A stretch of 64,000 nt of DNA from Rhodopseudomonas_A palustris_F (GCF_000013745.1 NC_007925.1:3410001-3474000); one strand, 5' to 3'; shown: positions 9,957 through 19,589, counted from the stretch's first letter. Notes: generated from the letters alone by a model not told the origin. Numbers and translations: made by a program.

Positions 9957-11057
9957 TCAAGCGGGCCCGATCGCGCCGTCCTGCCGCATCATTTCCACCA
10001 GCATGCCCTCGCGCAACCCGCGATCGGCGACCCGCAGCCGCGGCAGCGGAAAAGCGTCGCGAATGGCGTCGAGAATGGCGCAGCCGGCCAGCACCAGGTC
10101 GGCCCGCTCGACCCCGATGCAGCTGTTGCCGGCGCGGTCGTGATAGCTCATGCCGTGCAGCTTGGCGATGGTTTCGGTCAGTTCCGCGTCGCTGAGCCAG
10201 ACCCCGTCGACCCGTCTGCGGTCGTAACGCGCCAGATCGAGGTGGATGCCGGCCAGCGTCGTCACCGTCCCCGAGGTGCCGAGCAGGTGCATCGCGGACA
10301 GGTCGCCGCCGAGCCCTGCGGCGAACGGCGCGACATGGATGGCCACCGCCTGCACCATAGCCGCGTAAGACTGCTCGCTCACCACCTTGCCGCCGAACCG
10401 CTCCGCCAGCGTCACCACGCCGAGCGGAATCGACATCCAGGCCTTGATCCGCGGCGCCAGCTCCGGGCGCGCCGGGTCGCGCTCGATCCAGACCAGTTCG
10501 GAGGAACCGCCGCCGATATCGAACAGAATGGCGCCGCGGCCCAGCGGATCGAGCAGCGGCGAACAGCCGATCACCGCCAGCCGGGCCTCGGTCTCGCGGT
10601 CGATCACCTCCAGCCGGATTCCGGTGGCGTGCGCCACCCGGTCGAGGAATTCGTCGGCATTGGCGGCGGCGCGGCAGGCTTCGGTCGCGATCAGCCGCCG
10701 CCGGGTGGCCTTGCGGGCGTGGATTTTGTCGCTGCACACCGTCAGCGCCGAGACCGCCCGGCCGATCGCCGCTTCGCTGATCCGGCCGCTGGCGGCCATG
10801 CCCTCGCCGAGCCGGATGATCCGCGAGAACGAATCGATCACCCGGAAGCCGTCGCCGGTCGGCCGCGCGATCAACAGCCGGCAATTGTTGGTGCCGAGGT
10901 CGATCGCGGCGTACACCCCGTCATGGGTGTGCGAACCATCGGCCACGCGCGAGCCGTCGGCCGGGTCGACCGCAACGCCGACGCGCTCCACAGCATTCGC
11001 AGCTTGCGGCTCCTCACGCGGCTCAAGGCCGTCGCGAAGCCGCGTGTCGTCCATCAT
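9957..11057 (-). CDS. Ppx/GppA family phosphatase (exopolyphosphatase-like)
   Basis: A 366-residue member of the ASKHA fold. The phosphate-1 loop (AAIDLGTNNCRLLIA) follows about 50 N-terminal residues of low complexity. Other hallmarks are TEACRAA, the RETEARLA segment, FDIGGGSSEL (phosphate-2) and GTSGTVTTLAG. Family members hydrolyse polyphosphate or pppGpp, linking phosphate storage and the stringent response. The protein is shorter than full-length Ppx and lacks the C-terminal HD-like extension, as is usual for the short alphaproteobacterial form paired with rlmE. Which of the two substrates it uses cannot be read from sequence. Confidence 0.88.
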   Translation of the reverse strand: MMDDTRLRDGLEPREEPQAANAVERVGVAVDPADGSRVADGSHTHDGVYAAIDLGTNNCRLLIARPTGDGFRVIDSFSRIIRLGEGMAASGRISEAAIGRAVSALTVCSDKIHARKATRRRLIATEACRAAANADEFLDRVAHATGIRLEVIDRETEARLAVIGCSPLLDPLGRGAILFDIGGGSSELVWIERDPARPELAPRIKAWMSIPLGVVTLAERFGGKVVSEQSYAAMVQAVAIHVAPFAAGLGGDLSAMHLLGTSGTVTTLAGIHLDLARYDRRRVDGVWLSDAELTETIAKLHGMSYHDRAGNSCIGVERADLVLAGCAILDAIRDAFPLPRLRVADRGLREGMLVEMMRQDGAIGPA

Positions 11058-11241
11058 CTAATCTGTCTTTCCGCGACCCTGCGGGGCCAGCGAGGAAACC
11101 ATTCACGGAAAGTTTAGCAGCGCATCGGCGCGGCGCAAGGCGTCGCGCAGGCCGCATACCCAATCGTGCGTTGTGGCAGCCCGGCCGCTGCGTTATCCCG
11201 GCGGCTGCCTTGACCCGACATTGCGACCTGGTCGCCATTTG

Positions 11242-13620
11242 ATGGATTGCGCTATGCAAGATCACGCGTTCCCGCGCGACAACGCGCTCGCGGTGCAACG
11301 ATTTGGCGTCGGCCAGCCGGTGCGGCGCAAGGAAGACGATACCCTGGTCCGCGGCCATGGCTGCTACACCGACGACCTGCAACTCGCCGGCCAGGCCTAT
11401 GCCTGGATGCTGCGCAGCAACCACGCCCACGGCGTGATCCGCAATATCGACGCCCGCGCGGCCAGAGCGATGCCCGGCGTGCTCGGGATCTGGACCGGCG
11501 CCGATCTTGCCGCCGCCGACTATGCCCCGTTCAGCTGCGCGCTGCCGTTGCAGAATCGCGACGGCTCGCCGCTCTTGCAGACCCCGCGCCTGGCGCTGAT
11601 GACCGACAAGGTGCGCTATGTCGGCGACCCGGTGGCGATCGTGGTCGCCGAGACGCTGCTGCAGGCCCGCGACGCCGCCGAGGCGATCGAACTCGACATC
11701 GCGCCGCTGCCCGCGGTGACCAGCGCAGAGGACGCCGCCAAGCCCGGCGCGCCGCGGCTCTACGATCACATCCCCGACAACGTCGCGCTCGACTATCACT
11801 ATGGCGACACCGCAGCGGTCGAGGCCGCGTTCGCCGCCGCCGCCCACGTCACCAGGCTCGACATCACCAACACCCGCATCGCCGTGGTGGCGATGGAGCC
11901 ACGCAGCGCGCTCGCCGCCTATGACAGGACGAGCCGACGCTACACCATCGAGGTGCCGACCCAGGGCGTCTCCGGCAACCGCGCCGCGCTGGCGAAACTG
12001 CTGAAAGTGCCGAACGACAAGGTGCACCTGTTGACCGGCAATGTCGGCGGCTCGTTCGGCATGAAGAACATCAACTACCCGGAGTACATCTGCATCCTGC
12101 ACGCCGCCAAGGCGCTGGGCCGGCCGGTGAAATGGACCGACGAGCGCTCCAGCAGTTTCTTGTCCGACAGCCACGGCCGTGCGCAGCAGATCCACGCCGA
12201 ACTGGCGCTCGACGCCGAGGGACATTTTCTCGCGGTGCGGATTTCCGGCTATGGCAATCTCGGCGCCTACATCACCGGGGTGTCGCCCTCGCCGCTGTCG
12301 CTCAACACCGGCAAGAACCTCTCCAGCGTCTATCGCACGCCGCTGCACAGCGTTGACATCAAATGCGTGCTGACCAACACCACGCTGATGGGCGCCTATC
12401 GCGGCGCCGGTCGGCCCGAGGCCAACTACTTCATGGAGCGATTGATCGACCGCGCCGCCGACGAAATGCGCATCGATCGTCTCGCCTTGCGCAAGCGCAA
12501 CTTCATCAAGCCGTCGCAGCTGCCGTTCAAGGCCTCCTCCGGCATGACCTATGACAGCGGCGACTTCCTCGGCGTGTTCAACAAGGCGTTGACGTTGTCG
12601 GACTATGCGGGCTTTGCCAAGCGCAAGCGCGACAGCAAGAAGCGCGGCAAATTGCGCGGCATCGCGGTCGGCAGCTATCTGGAAGTCACCGCGCCGCCCA
12701 GCGTCGAGCTCGGCAAGATCGTGTTCGAGCAAGACGGCGGCGTCACCCTGATCACCGGCACGCTGGATTACGGCCAGGGCCACGCCACCGCGTTCGCCCA
12801 GGTGCTGGCGGCGCAACTCGGCGTGCCGTTCGAGCGGATCGCGCTGCAGCAGAACGACAGCGACCTGGTGCACGCCGGCAGCGGCACCGGCGGCTCGCGC
12901 TCGATCACCGCCTCCGGCATGGCGATCGTGGAAGCGTCGAAGCTGGTGATCGCCAAGGGCAAGATCGCGGCGGCGCATCTGTTGGAAACCGCGGAAGCCG
13001 ACATCGAATTCGACGCCGGCCGCTTCACTGTGGTCGGCACCGACCGCGGCATCGACATTCTCGAACTGGCGCAGCGGCTGCGCGAGAGCAACCTCCCCGA
13101 CGGCATACCGTCGTCGATCGACGTCGACCACACCGTGAACGACATCCCTTCGACCTTTCCCAACGGCTGCCACGTCGCCGAGGTCGAGATCGATCCCGAC
13201 ACCGGGGCTACCAGCGTGGTCGGCTATACCGGGGTCAACGATTTCGGCACCATCGTCAATCCGATGATCGTTGCGGGACAATTGCACGGCGGCGTCGCGC
13301 AAGGCATCGGCCAGGCCTTGATGGAAAAGGTCAGCTACGACGACAGCGGCCAACCGATCACCGGCTCGCTGATGGATTACGCGTTGCCGCGCGCCGAGGA
13401 CGTTCCGATGATGACGATCGGCGATCACCCGACATTCGCCACATCCAATCCGCTCGGCACCAAGGGCTGCGGCGAAGCCGGCTGTGCCGGCAGCCTCGCC
13501 ACCCTGGTCAACGCAGTGCTCGACGCGCTGTCCGACTACGGCATCGATCATCTCGACATGCCGCTGACCTCGGAGCGGGTCTGGCGGGCGATCGAAGCGA
13601 CGAAGAACAAGGCGGCGTGA
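11242..13620 (+). CDS. Molybdenum hydroxylase large subunit (xanthine dehydrogenase / CoxL-like), orphan
   Basis: About 792 residues of the aldehyde oxidase / xanthine dehydrogenase molybdopterin-binding family. Molybdopterin-binding stretches GGSFGMKN and AYRGAGRPEA are clear, as is the C-terminal catalytic GEAG (Glu745 counting from the ATG at 11242). The active-site loop is AYRGAGR, not the AYRCSFR of true aerobic CO dehydrogenase, so this is not a form I CO dehydrogenase. Substrate is likely an aldehyde or N-heterocycle but unknown. The usual iron-sulfur (CoxS) and FAD (CoxM) subunits are not adjacent. They must be encoded elsewhere, or the enzyme uses another electron carrier. An ATG at 11254 is an alternative start. 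Confidence 0.85.
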   Translation: MDCAMQDHAFPRDNALAVQRFGVGQPVRRKEDDTLVRGHGCYTDDLQLAGQAYAWMLRSNHAHGVIRNIDARAARAMPGVLGIWTGADLAAADYAPFSCALPLQNRDGSPLLQTPRLALMTDKVRYVGDPVAIVVAETLLQARDAAEAIELDIAPLPAVTSAEDAAKPGAPRLYDHIPDNVALDYHYGDTAAVEAAFAAAAHVTRLDITNTRIAVVAMEPRSALAAYDRTSRRYTIEVPTQGVSGNRAALAKLLKVPNDKVHLLTGNVGGSFGMKNINYPEYICILHAAKALGRPVKWTDERSSSFLSDSHGRAQQIHAELALDAEGHFLAVRISGYGNLGAYITGVSPSPLSLNTGKNLSSVYRTPLHSVDIKCVLTNTTLMGAYRGAGRPEANYFMERLIDRAADEMRIDRLALRKRNFIKPSQLPFKASSGMTYDSGDFLGVFNKALTLSDYAGFAKRKRDSKKRGKLRGIAVGSYLEVTAPPSVELGKIVFEQDGGVTLITGTLDYGQGHATAFAQVLAAQLGVPFERIALQQNDSDLVHAGSGTGGSRSITASGMAIVEASKLVIAKGKIAAAHLLETAEADIEFDAGRFTVVGTDRGIDILELAQRLRESNLPDGIPSSIDVDHTVNDIPSTFPNGCHVAEVEIDPDTGATSVVGYTGVNDFGTIVNPMIVAGQLHGGVAQGIGQALMEKVSYDDSGQPITGSLMDYALPRAEDVPMMTIGDHPTFATSNPLGTKGCGEAGCAGSLATLVNAVLDALSDYGIDHLDMPLTSERVWRAIEATKNKAA

Positions 13621-13684
13621 GACGCGGCTTCACCTCTCCCAGCCGTTCGCGGGGAGAGCAAGAACGTCCGGGCCACGCTGAGCG

Positions 13685-14485
13685 CTAGGCGGCCGCCGCG
13701 GCGCGCGGCTGATAGATCGCGACGTGGTGGCAATGCGCGATCGGGGTGTCGCCACCGGCGACGATCAGCGCGTCGAGCTCGACGATGCGATGGCCCTTCT
13801 TCTCGTAATTGCCGGTCACTTTGGCGCGCGCGGAGAGCTGGTCGGCCGGGCGCGCGGCGTTCAGCAATTGCATTTCGCTGCCGACATGGATCCAGGCGCC
13901 GAGCAGCGCATTCTCGATCAGCACCCGGTTCATGATCCGCTGCAGCACGCCGGGGTGCAGCAGGTCTTCGGCCTGGTAGACCGGATCGGCCTCGCGCACT
14001 TCGGCGAGGTAGCCGACCGCCGCCTCTCCGGCCCAGCATTGCGGCGCGGTGCCGAGCCATTTGCCGAGCTCGTAGGAGCTGGAATCCACCGGCCGGCGGA
14101 TCGTCACCGGCGCCACCACGCGGAAATTGCCGAGCCGCGCCGGCGGCGCATGTTCCGGCAGCGACGCCGCGCCGGCGGCGCAGAGTTCGCCGCGGCTTTC
14201 GACCCGGATCGTCATCCCCTCGCCGTCCGGCTCGGCAACGACCTCGACGTCGTCGCCGTCATAGACCGGCTTGAGGAAGCGTGCCTCGATCAGCCCGCGC
14301 TCCAGAAAGGCGCGGCCCCATTTCGCCACCGGCAGATGCGTCATATAGGCCAAGACGTCGACCCCGGGCACCAGCCCGCCGGTGAACCCGAATCGCCGCG
14401 CCACGGTGTCGTCATGCATCTTGTTATCCGACTGCTTGGCGCTGTTGTGCGCGATCACGCGATAGGGCTCGGGCAAAACCGTCAT
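13685..14485 (-). CDS. Hotdog-fold (MaoC-like) protein, possibly acyl-CoA hydratase
   Basis: About 266 residues from the ATG at 14485, preceded by GGGGAATG. The N-terminal half carries HDDTVARRFGFTGGLVPG, reminiscent of the hydratase motif of MaoC proteins. The second half looks like a degenerate second hotdog ending in HCHHVAIYQPR. Double hotdogs of this type are usually enoyl-CoA hydratases or thioesterases. It stands alone, convergent with the molybdenum hydroxylase and divergent from the UPF0178 gene. Precise reaction unknown. Confidence 0.65.
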   Translation of the reverse strand: MTVLPEPYRVIAHNSAKQSDNKMHDDTVARRFGFTGGLVPGVDVLAYMTHLPVAKWGRAFLERGLIEARFLKPVYDGDDVEVVAEPDGEGMTIRVESRGELCAAGAASLPEHAPPARLGNFRVVAPVTIRRPVDSSSYELGKWLGTAPQCWAGEAAVGYLAEVREADPVYQAEDLLHPGVLQRIMNRVLIENALLGAWIHVGSEMQLLNAARPADQLSARAKVTGNYEKKGHRIVELDALIVAGGDTPIAHCHHVAIYQPRAAAAA

Positions 14486-14600
14486 CATTCCCCGCAAAGC
14501 TGCAAAAGTTGTTGATTGGCACCCAAGATGGTACGCCTCGACGCAGCCGCGGCAAAGTCGCGGGTGAGCACCCCAGCCCCGCGACCACAGAAGGCCCCGC

Positions 14601-15068
14601 TTGAGCCCGACCCGCATCTATGTCGACGCCGACGCCTGCCCGGTGAAGGACGAAATCTACAAGGTCGCCGCCCGCCATGGCCTGCCGGTCAGCGTGGTGG
14701 CGGGGAACTTCATCCGCGTGCCGGCCGATCCCTCGATCGAGCGGATCGCCGCCGGGCCCGGAATGGACGCCGCCGACGACTGGATTGCGGAACGCGCCGG
14801 CCCGGGCGATATCGTGGTAACCTCGGACGTGCCGCTGGCCAGCCGCTGCGTCAAGCGAGGCGCCGAGGTGCTGGCGCCGAACGGCAAGCCGTTCAGCGAG
14901 GCCTCGATCGGCATGACGCTGGCGGTGCGCAATCTGATGACCGATCTGCGCTCGGCCGGCGAAGTCACCGGCGGGCCGCGCGGCTTCAGTCCGCGCGACC
15001 GCTCCGCCTTTCTGTCCGCGCTGGATACCGCGATCCGCCGCATCCAACGCAGCAACAAAACCGCGTAA
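14601..15068 (+). CDS. YaiI/YqxD family (UPF0178, DUF188) protein
   Basis: A 155-residue protein of the UPF0178 family, recognised by the opening IYVDADACPVKDEIYK and the later VTSDVPLA and NGKPF segments. The conserved aspartates at 9 and 11 resemble the metal-binding acidic residues of PIN-like nucleases, but no activity is established for the family. It begins with TTG after AGAAGG. The uup gene follows after a short gap and may be co-transcribed. Confidence 0.88.
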   Translation: MSPTRIYVDADACPVKDEIYKVAARHGLPVSVVAGNFIRVPADPSIERIAAGPGMDAADDWIAERAGPGDIVVTSDVPLASRCVKRGAEVLAPNGKPFSEASIGMTLAVRNLMTDLRSAGEVTGGPRGFSPRDRSAFLSALDTAIRRIQRSNKTA

Positions 15069-15091
15069 CACTCTGTTTGAATTGAGAGACC

Positions 15092-16921
15092 ATGGCGCCT
15101 CCGCTGATCCAATTGAAAGACATCGCGCTGACCTTCGGCGGCACCCCGCTGCTCAGCGGGGTGGAACTGTCGGTGTCCGCCGGCGAGCGGGTCTGCCTGA
15201 TCGGCCGCAACGGCTCCGGCAAATCGACGCTGCTGAAGATCGTCGCAGGCCTGGTGCAGCCCGACCGCGGCAGCCGCTTCGTGCAGCCCGGCGCCACCAT
15301 CCGCTATCTGCCGCAGGAACCGGATTTCGAGGGCTTCACGACGACGCTGGCCTATGTCGAAGCCGGGCTGCATGCCGGCGACGAGCATTACCAGGCGGCG
15401 TACCTTCTGGAACAACTCGGGCTGCATGGCGAGGAGGACCCGGCGCATCTGTCCGGCGGCGAGGCCCGCCGCGCCGCGCTGGCGCGGATGCTGGCGCCCA
15501 ATCCCGACATCCTGTTGCTCGACGAGCCGACCAACCATCTCGACCTCACCACCATCGAATGGCTGGAGGGCGACCTCGCCGCGCGGCGTTGCGCGCTGGT
15601 CATCATCAGCCATGACCGCCGCTTCCTGACCAATCTGTCGCGCTCCACCGCCTGGCTCGACCGCGGCCAGATCCGCCAGATCGACCGCGGCTTCGCCGAT
15701 TTCGAGCAATGGCGCGACGACGTCCTGGCCGAGGAGGAGCGCGACCAGCACAAGCTCGACCGTAAGATCGTCGCCGAGGAACATTGGCTGCGCTACGGCG
15801 TCTCCGGCCGCAGGAAGCGCAACGTCAAGCGGCTCGGCACTCTGTTCGAGCTGCGCGAGCAGCGTCGCGACTATCGTGGCGCCGCGGGCTCCGCCAACCT
15901 CAACGCCGCCGAGGCGGAGAAATCCGGCAAGCTGATCATCGAGGCCAAGGGCATCGGCCGGGTCTATGAGGACCGCACGATCATCGACGATTTCTCGATC
16001 CGGGTGCAGCGCGGCGATCGCATCGGCATCGTCGGCCCGAACGGCGCCGGCAAGACCACGCTGATCAACATGCTGACCGGCGCGGCGCCGCCGGATTCCG
16101 GCAGCATCCGGTTCGGCGTCAATATCGAGATGGCAACGCTGGACCAGGGCCGCGAAAGTCTCGACCCGAAATCGACGCTGGCCGAAGCCCTGACCGGCGG
16201 CCGCGGCGACAGCGTGATGGTCAACGGCAAACCGAAGCACGTCGTCAGCTACATGAAGGACTTCCTGTTCGCGCAGGAGCAGATGCGCACGCCGCTGGAA
16301 GTGCTCTCCGGCGGCGAACGCGGCCGGGTCATGCTGGCCCGCGCGCTGGCCAAGCCGTCGAACCTGCTGGTGCTCGACGAACCGACCAACGACCTCGATT
16401 TGGAAACCCTCGACGTGCTGGAAGAAATGCTCAGCGACTATGAGGGCACCGTGATCCTGGTCAGCCATGACCGCGATTTCCTCGACCGCGTGGTGACCTC
16501 GGTGATCGCGCCGGAAGGCGCCGGCCGCTGGGTGGAATATGCCGGCGGCTATTCCGACATGCTGAAGCAGCGCGGCGCCGATCTGACGCGCGCCGCCGTC
16601 AAGGCGGTGGAAACCGCCAAGGCCGACACCGCCAAGGAGGCCGTCGCCAGAGGCGACAAGCCGGCGGCGGGCGCGCCGAAGCGCAAGCTCAATTTCAAGG
16701 AAAAGCACGCGCTCGACACGCTGCCCAAGACCATCGCCAAGCTGCAGGCGGAGATCGCCAAGCAGCACCGCTTTCTCGACGATCCCAATTTGTACGCCAA
16801 GGACCGCAAGAAATTCGACACCGCCTCCGCGGCGCTCTCCGCCGCGCAAAAAGAACTGCAGATCGCTGAAGATCAGTGGCTGGAACTGGAAATGCTGCGC
16901 GAGGAAATCGAGAGCGCGTGA
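15092..16921 (+). CDS. uup: ABC-F family ATPase Uup
   Basis: 609 residues with two ABC ATPase domains and no membrane segments. First domain: Walker A GRNGSGKST, signature LSGGEARRAALARM, Walker B LLLDEPTNHLD. Second: GPNGAGKTT, LSGGERGRVMLARAL, LVLDEPTNDLD. The linker and the C-terminal charged coiled coil (after KRKLNFKEKHALD) identify the Uup branch rather than EttA. ABC-F proteins act on ribosomes; Uup is also linked to branched-DNA binding and suppression of transposon excision through its C-terminal domain. Confidence 0.92.
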   Translation: MAPPLIQLKDIALTFGGTPLLSGVELSVSAGERVCLIGRNGSGKSTLLKIVAGLVQPDRGSRFVQPGATIRYLPQEPDFEGFTTTLAYVEAGLHAGDEHYQAAYLLEQLGLHGEEDPAHLSGGEARRAALARMLAPNPDILLLDEPTNHLDLTTIEWLEGDLAARRCALVIISHDRRFLTNLSRSTAWLDRGQIRQIDRGFADFEQWRDDVLAEEERDQHKLDRKIVAEEHWLRYGVSGRRKRNVKRLGTLFELREQRRDYRGAAGSANLNAAEAEKSGKLIIEAKGIGRVYEDRTIIDDFSIRVQRGDRIGIVGPNGAGKTTLINMLTGAAPPDSGSIRFGVNIEMATLDQGRESLDPKSTLAEALTGGRGDSVMVNGKPKHVVSYMKDFLFAQEQMRTPLEVLSGGERGRVMLARALAKPSNLLVLDEPTNDLDLETLDVLEEMLSDYEGTVILVSHDRDFLDRVVTSVIAPEGAGRWVEYAGGYSDMLKQRGADLTRAAVKAVETAKADTAKEAVARGDKPAAGAPKRKLNFKEKHALDTLPKTIAKLQAEIAKQHRFLDDPNLYAKDRKKFDTASAALSAAQKELQIAEDQWLELEMLREEIESA

Positions 16922-16995
16922 GCGGCGGGCGCACCTGACAGCGGCATGCGACGATCCGCAATGCTGACGCCGCTGATGCGGCACTGAACCCAACC

Positions 16996-17085
16996 CGTCA
17001 TGGCCGGGCTCGTCCCGGCCATCCACGGAAACATGGAAAGCTCTGCTCGTGAGCGTGGATGGCCGCGACAAGCGCGGCCATGACG
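16996..17085. repeat. Paired inverted intergenic repeat
   Basis: Two 32-base units, 16996-17027 and 17054-17085, are inverted copies of one another, and each has internal dyad symmetry around a GGCCGG/GGCCGC core. The unit begins CGTCATGGCCGGGC and ends CCATCCACG. It lies between the convergent uup and flavoprotein genes, where the stem could act as a two-way terminator, though there is no T-run. This resembles dispersed repeats of rhizobial genomes. Confidence 0.6.
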
Positions 17086-17156
17086 CGGAGAGGTCAGCGA
17101 TTTTTTTGAGAGGTCGCCAACGTCGATCGGCGATCGCGCCGACGGCGACGCAATTG

Positions 17157-18386
17157 TCACCGCCGCAGAAAGCGCAGCACGCCGCGCCCGGCCGCGGCGC
17201 CGGTGGCGAACGCGCCCTGCAGCAGATAGCCGCCGGTCGGCGCTTCCCAATCCAGCATCTCGCCGGCGGCGAACACGCCAGGCAATTTGCGCAGCATGAA
17301 ATCCGCGTCGAGCTCGCTGAACGCGATGCCGCCCGCCGTCGAAATTGCCCGCGCGATCGGCTCCAGGCCATTCAGCCGGATCGGCACCGCGTTGATCAGC
17401 GCCGCCAATTCAGCCGGCGTCAGCGTCGACAACGCCACGCCTTGCGCGATCGCCGCCTCCTGCAGCAAGCCGACGCCGAGCGGCGTCAGATGCGCCGCCT
17501 TGCGCAGGAAATTCGTCAGCGACGCCTTGCCGCGCGGCGCCGCGAGCCGCGCCGAAAGATCCTCGTGCGAGACGTCGGGCCGCAGCGCGACGTGCAGCGT
17601 CGCCTCGCCATCGGCGAGGATGGCGTCGCGCAACGCCGCCGACAGCGCATAGACCGCGCCGCCCTCGATGCCGCTCTTGGTGATCATCGCCTCGCCGCGC
17701 ACCACGCGGCCGCCGAACGACAGCGCCACGGTCTTCAACGGCTGCCCCTCGTAACGATCGCGAAAAATCTGCGACCACGCCACGGTGAAACCGCCATTGG
17801 CGGGCTGCAACGGCGCGATCGCCACGCCCTTGGCAGCCAGCGTGCCGACCCAGCCGCCGTCGGAGCCGAGCTTCGGCCACGACGCGCCGCCGAGCGCCAG
17901 CACGCTCGCTTGCGCCTGCACGGTGCGCTCGCCGTCGGGCGTGGCGAAGCGCAGCGCGCCATCGTCGCCCCAGCCCTGCCAGCGATGTCGCAGCTTGAGT
18001 TCGACGCCTTGCGAATCCAACCGCCGCAGCCACGCCCGCAGCAGCGGCGAGGCCTTCAGCGCGGTGGGAAACACCCGTCCGCTTGAGCCGATGAAGGTCG
18101 GCTGGCCCAGCGCAGCGCTCCAGTCGCGCAGCACATCGGGCGATAACGCCTCGATCGCGCCTCGCAGATGCGGCAGCGCGGCGCCGTAGCGCGAAAGAAA
18201 CTGCGGCAGCGGCTCGCTGTGGGTAAGGTTCAAGCCGCCGCGCCCGGCGAGCAGAAACTTGCGCCCCGCCGAGGCCATGCCGTCATAGACGGTGACGCGG
18301 GCGCCGCCTTGCGCGATCACCTCCGCCGCCATCAGCCCGGCCGGACCGGCGCCGATGATCGCCACGCTGTTCGAATTGTCTGTCAT
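17157..18386 (-). CDS. BaiN/HI0933-like flavoprotein (NAD(P)/FAD-dependent oxidoreductase)
   Basis: 409 residues. An N-terminal FAD dinucleotide fold (VAIIGAGPAGLMAAEVIAQG) is followed by the family block GRKFLLAGRGGLNLTHSE, and the C-terminus has a second FAD contact (AAGEMLDWEAPTGGYLLQGA). This matches the HI0933/BaiN group of flavoproteins (TIGR03862-like). Their physiological substrates are mostly unknown. Not obviously in an operon. Confidence 0.85.
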   Translation of the reverse strand: MTDNSNSVAIIGAGPAGLMAAEVIAQGGARVTVYDGMASAGRKFLLAGRGGLNLTHSEPLPQFLSRYGAALPHLRGAIEALSPDVLRDWSAALGQPTFIGSSGRVFPTALKASPLLRAWLRRLDSQGVELKLRHRWQGWGDDGALRFATPDGERTVQAQASVLALGGASWPKLGSDGGWVGTLAAKGVAIAPLQPANGGFTVAWSQIFRDRYEGQPLKTVALSFGGRVVRGEAMITKSGIEGGAVYALSAALRDAILADGEATLHVALRPDVSHEDLSARLAAPRGKASLTNFLRKAAHLTPLGVGLLQEAAIAQGVALSTLTPAELAALINAVPIRLNGLEPIARAISTAGGIAFSELDADFMLRKLPGVFAAGEMLDWEAPTGGYLLQGAFATGAAAGRGVLRFLRR

Positions 18387-18492
18387 GGCGAGAGGCTATG
18401 CACGCTCGGGCGCGGCTTGTAAAATCGCAACTTTGGCGATGACGTCAGCGACGCGACCTCACGCGGCCTTCGTATTGCGCCGCGCCAGGACT

Positions 18493-18628
18493 CGTCATCC
18501 TGAGGAGCCCGGCTGAGCTCGAAGAGCGAAGCCGGGCGTCTCGAAGGATGACGATCAGGAGCGTGCGGCCCATCCTTCGAGGCCTGATCTGCGCGCCAAA
18601 GCGCGCAATCAGGCGCCTCAGGATGACG
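18493..18628. repeat. Dispersed repeat, family A
   Basis: A GC-rich element starting CGTCATCCTGAGGAGCCCGG and ending CTCAGGATGACG, so the two ends are inverted copies of each other. Internal blocks TCTCGAAGGATG and CATCCTTCGAG are also inverted. The same architecture recurs at 20226-20348, 22186-22301, 28774-29628 (tandem) and 46010-46182, always between genes. Confidence 0.85.
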
Positions 18629-18655
18629 CCCTGCAAAGTGGGACGCGCGTGCGCC

Positions 18656-19570
18656 CTACCCCTTCGCCAGCCGCGCCGCAGCCTGCGTGACGTATTTCTC
18701 GGTCTGCTGGAAGGCGCCCTCCAGCGCGCGCGCCTGCGACATGTCGGAAATCTCGGCGAAATGCGCCGCGATGGCGTCCGGGGTCCAGTCGGATTCCGGC
18801 AGGTTGAGCCCTTCGCTCTCCATCAGCTTGACCACCGCGAAGGAGCCTGCGCCGGCGCCGATGATGGTGCGGGTCGGCGCGTCGTCGCTCAACAGATACA
18901 ACACCGCCGGCGTGATCGATTCCGGCTTCAGCAGCGCCAAGGCCTGCGGCGGCAGCAGTTCCTCGGTCATCCGGGTCGCCGCGGTCGGCGAGATGGTGTT
19001 GACGCGGATATCGGTCTTGCGGCCCTCGGCGGCGAGCACGTTCATTAAACCAATGATGCCGGCTTTGGCGGCGCCGTAATTGGCCTGGCCGAAATTGCCG
19101 TATAGTCCCGATGACGAGGTGGTCACCACGATGCGGCCAAAGTTGCGCTCGCGCATACCGTCCCACACCGCCTTGCAACAATAGAACGTGCCGTTGAGAT
19201 GCACGTCGATCACCTTGGCGAAATCCGCGAGCTCCATCTTGGCGAAGGATTTGTCGCGCAGGATTCCGGCATTGGCACACAACAGATCGACGCTCCCCCA
19301 CTCTGCGGTGGTCATTGCCACCATCGCCTTGACCTGCTCGAAATTGGAGACGTCGGCGCCGTCCGCCATCGCGATGCCGCCGGCGGCGCGGATTTCCTCG
19401 ACCACGGCCTCCGCCGCGGTCATCGAGCCGCCGCTGCCATCGCGGGCGCCGCCGAAATCATTGACGACGACTTTGGCGCCCCGCGCGGCCAACCCCAGCG
19501 CGTGCGCGCGCCCGAGCCCATTGCCTGCGCCGGTGACGATGGCGACGCGTCCGTCAAATCGAATAGTCAT
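18656..19570 (-). CDS. Short-chain dehydrogenase, MFE-2-type 3-hydroxyacyl-CoA dehydrogenase
   Basis: 304 residues. Rossmann motif TGAGNGLGRAHALGLA, then ANAGILRD, and the catalytic SDR set with Ser-x-Tyr-x3-Lys visible as SSSGLYGNFGQ then YGAAK. The extra VVNDFGGARDGSG segment is typical of the dehydrogenase domain of peroxisomal multifunctional enzyme 2 and its bacterial relatives, which oxidise (R)-3-hydroxyacyl-CoA. The gene lies 19 bases downstream of a MaoC hydratase, which would supply exactly that substrate. It is the last gene of the block. Confidence 0.85.
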   Translation of the reverse strand: MTIRFDGRVAIVTGAGNGLGRAHALGLAARGAKVVVNDFGGARDGSGGSMTAAEAVVEEIRAAGGIAMADGADVSNFEQVKAMVAMTTAEWGSVDLLCANAGILRDKSFAKMELADFAKVIDVHLNGTFYCCKAVWDGMRERNFGRIVVTTSSSGLYGNFGQANYGAAKAGIIGLMNVLAAEGRKTDIRVNTISPTAATRMTEELLPPQALALLKPESITPAVLYLLSDDAPTRTIIGAGAGSFAVVKLMESEGLNLPESDWTPDAIAAHFAEISDMSQARALEGAFQQTEKYVTQAAARLAKG

Positions 19571-19589
19571 GGTTGCCGTCCCTGAAATT

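Noticed and set aside
11023..13551. Long minus-strand frame antisense to the molybdenum hydroxylase gene
   Set aside because: High-GC antisense shadow: rich in Arg, Gly, His and Val, no domain, while the + strand frame has full enzyme motifs. Same reasoning for the long antisense frames over uup (14657-17371), thrS (54114-56267) and the GGDEF-EAL gene (58898-61339).
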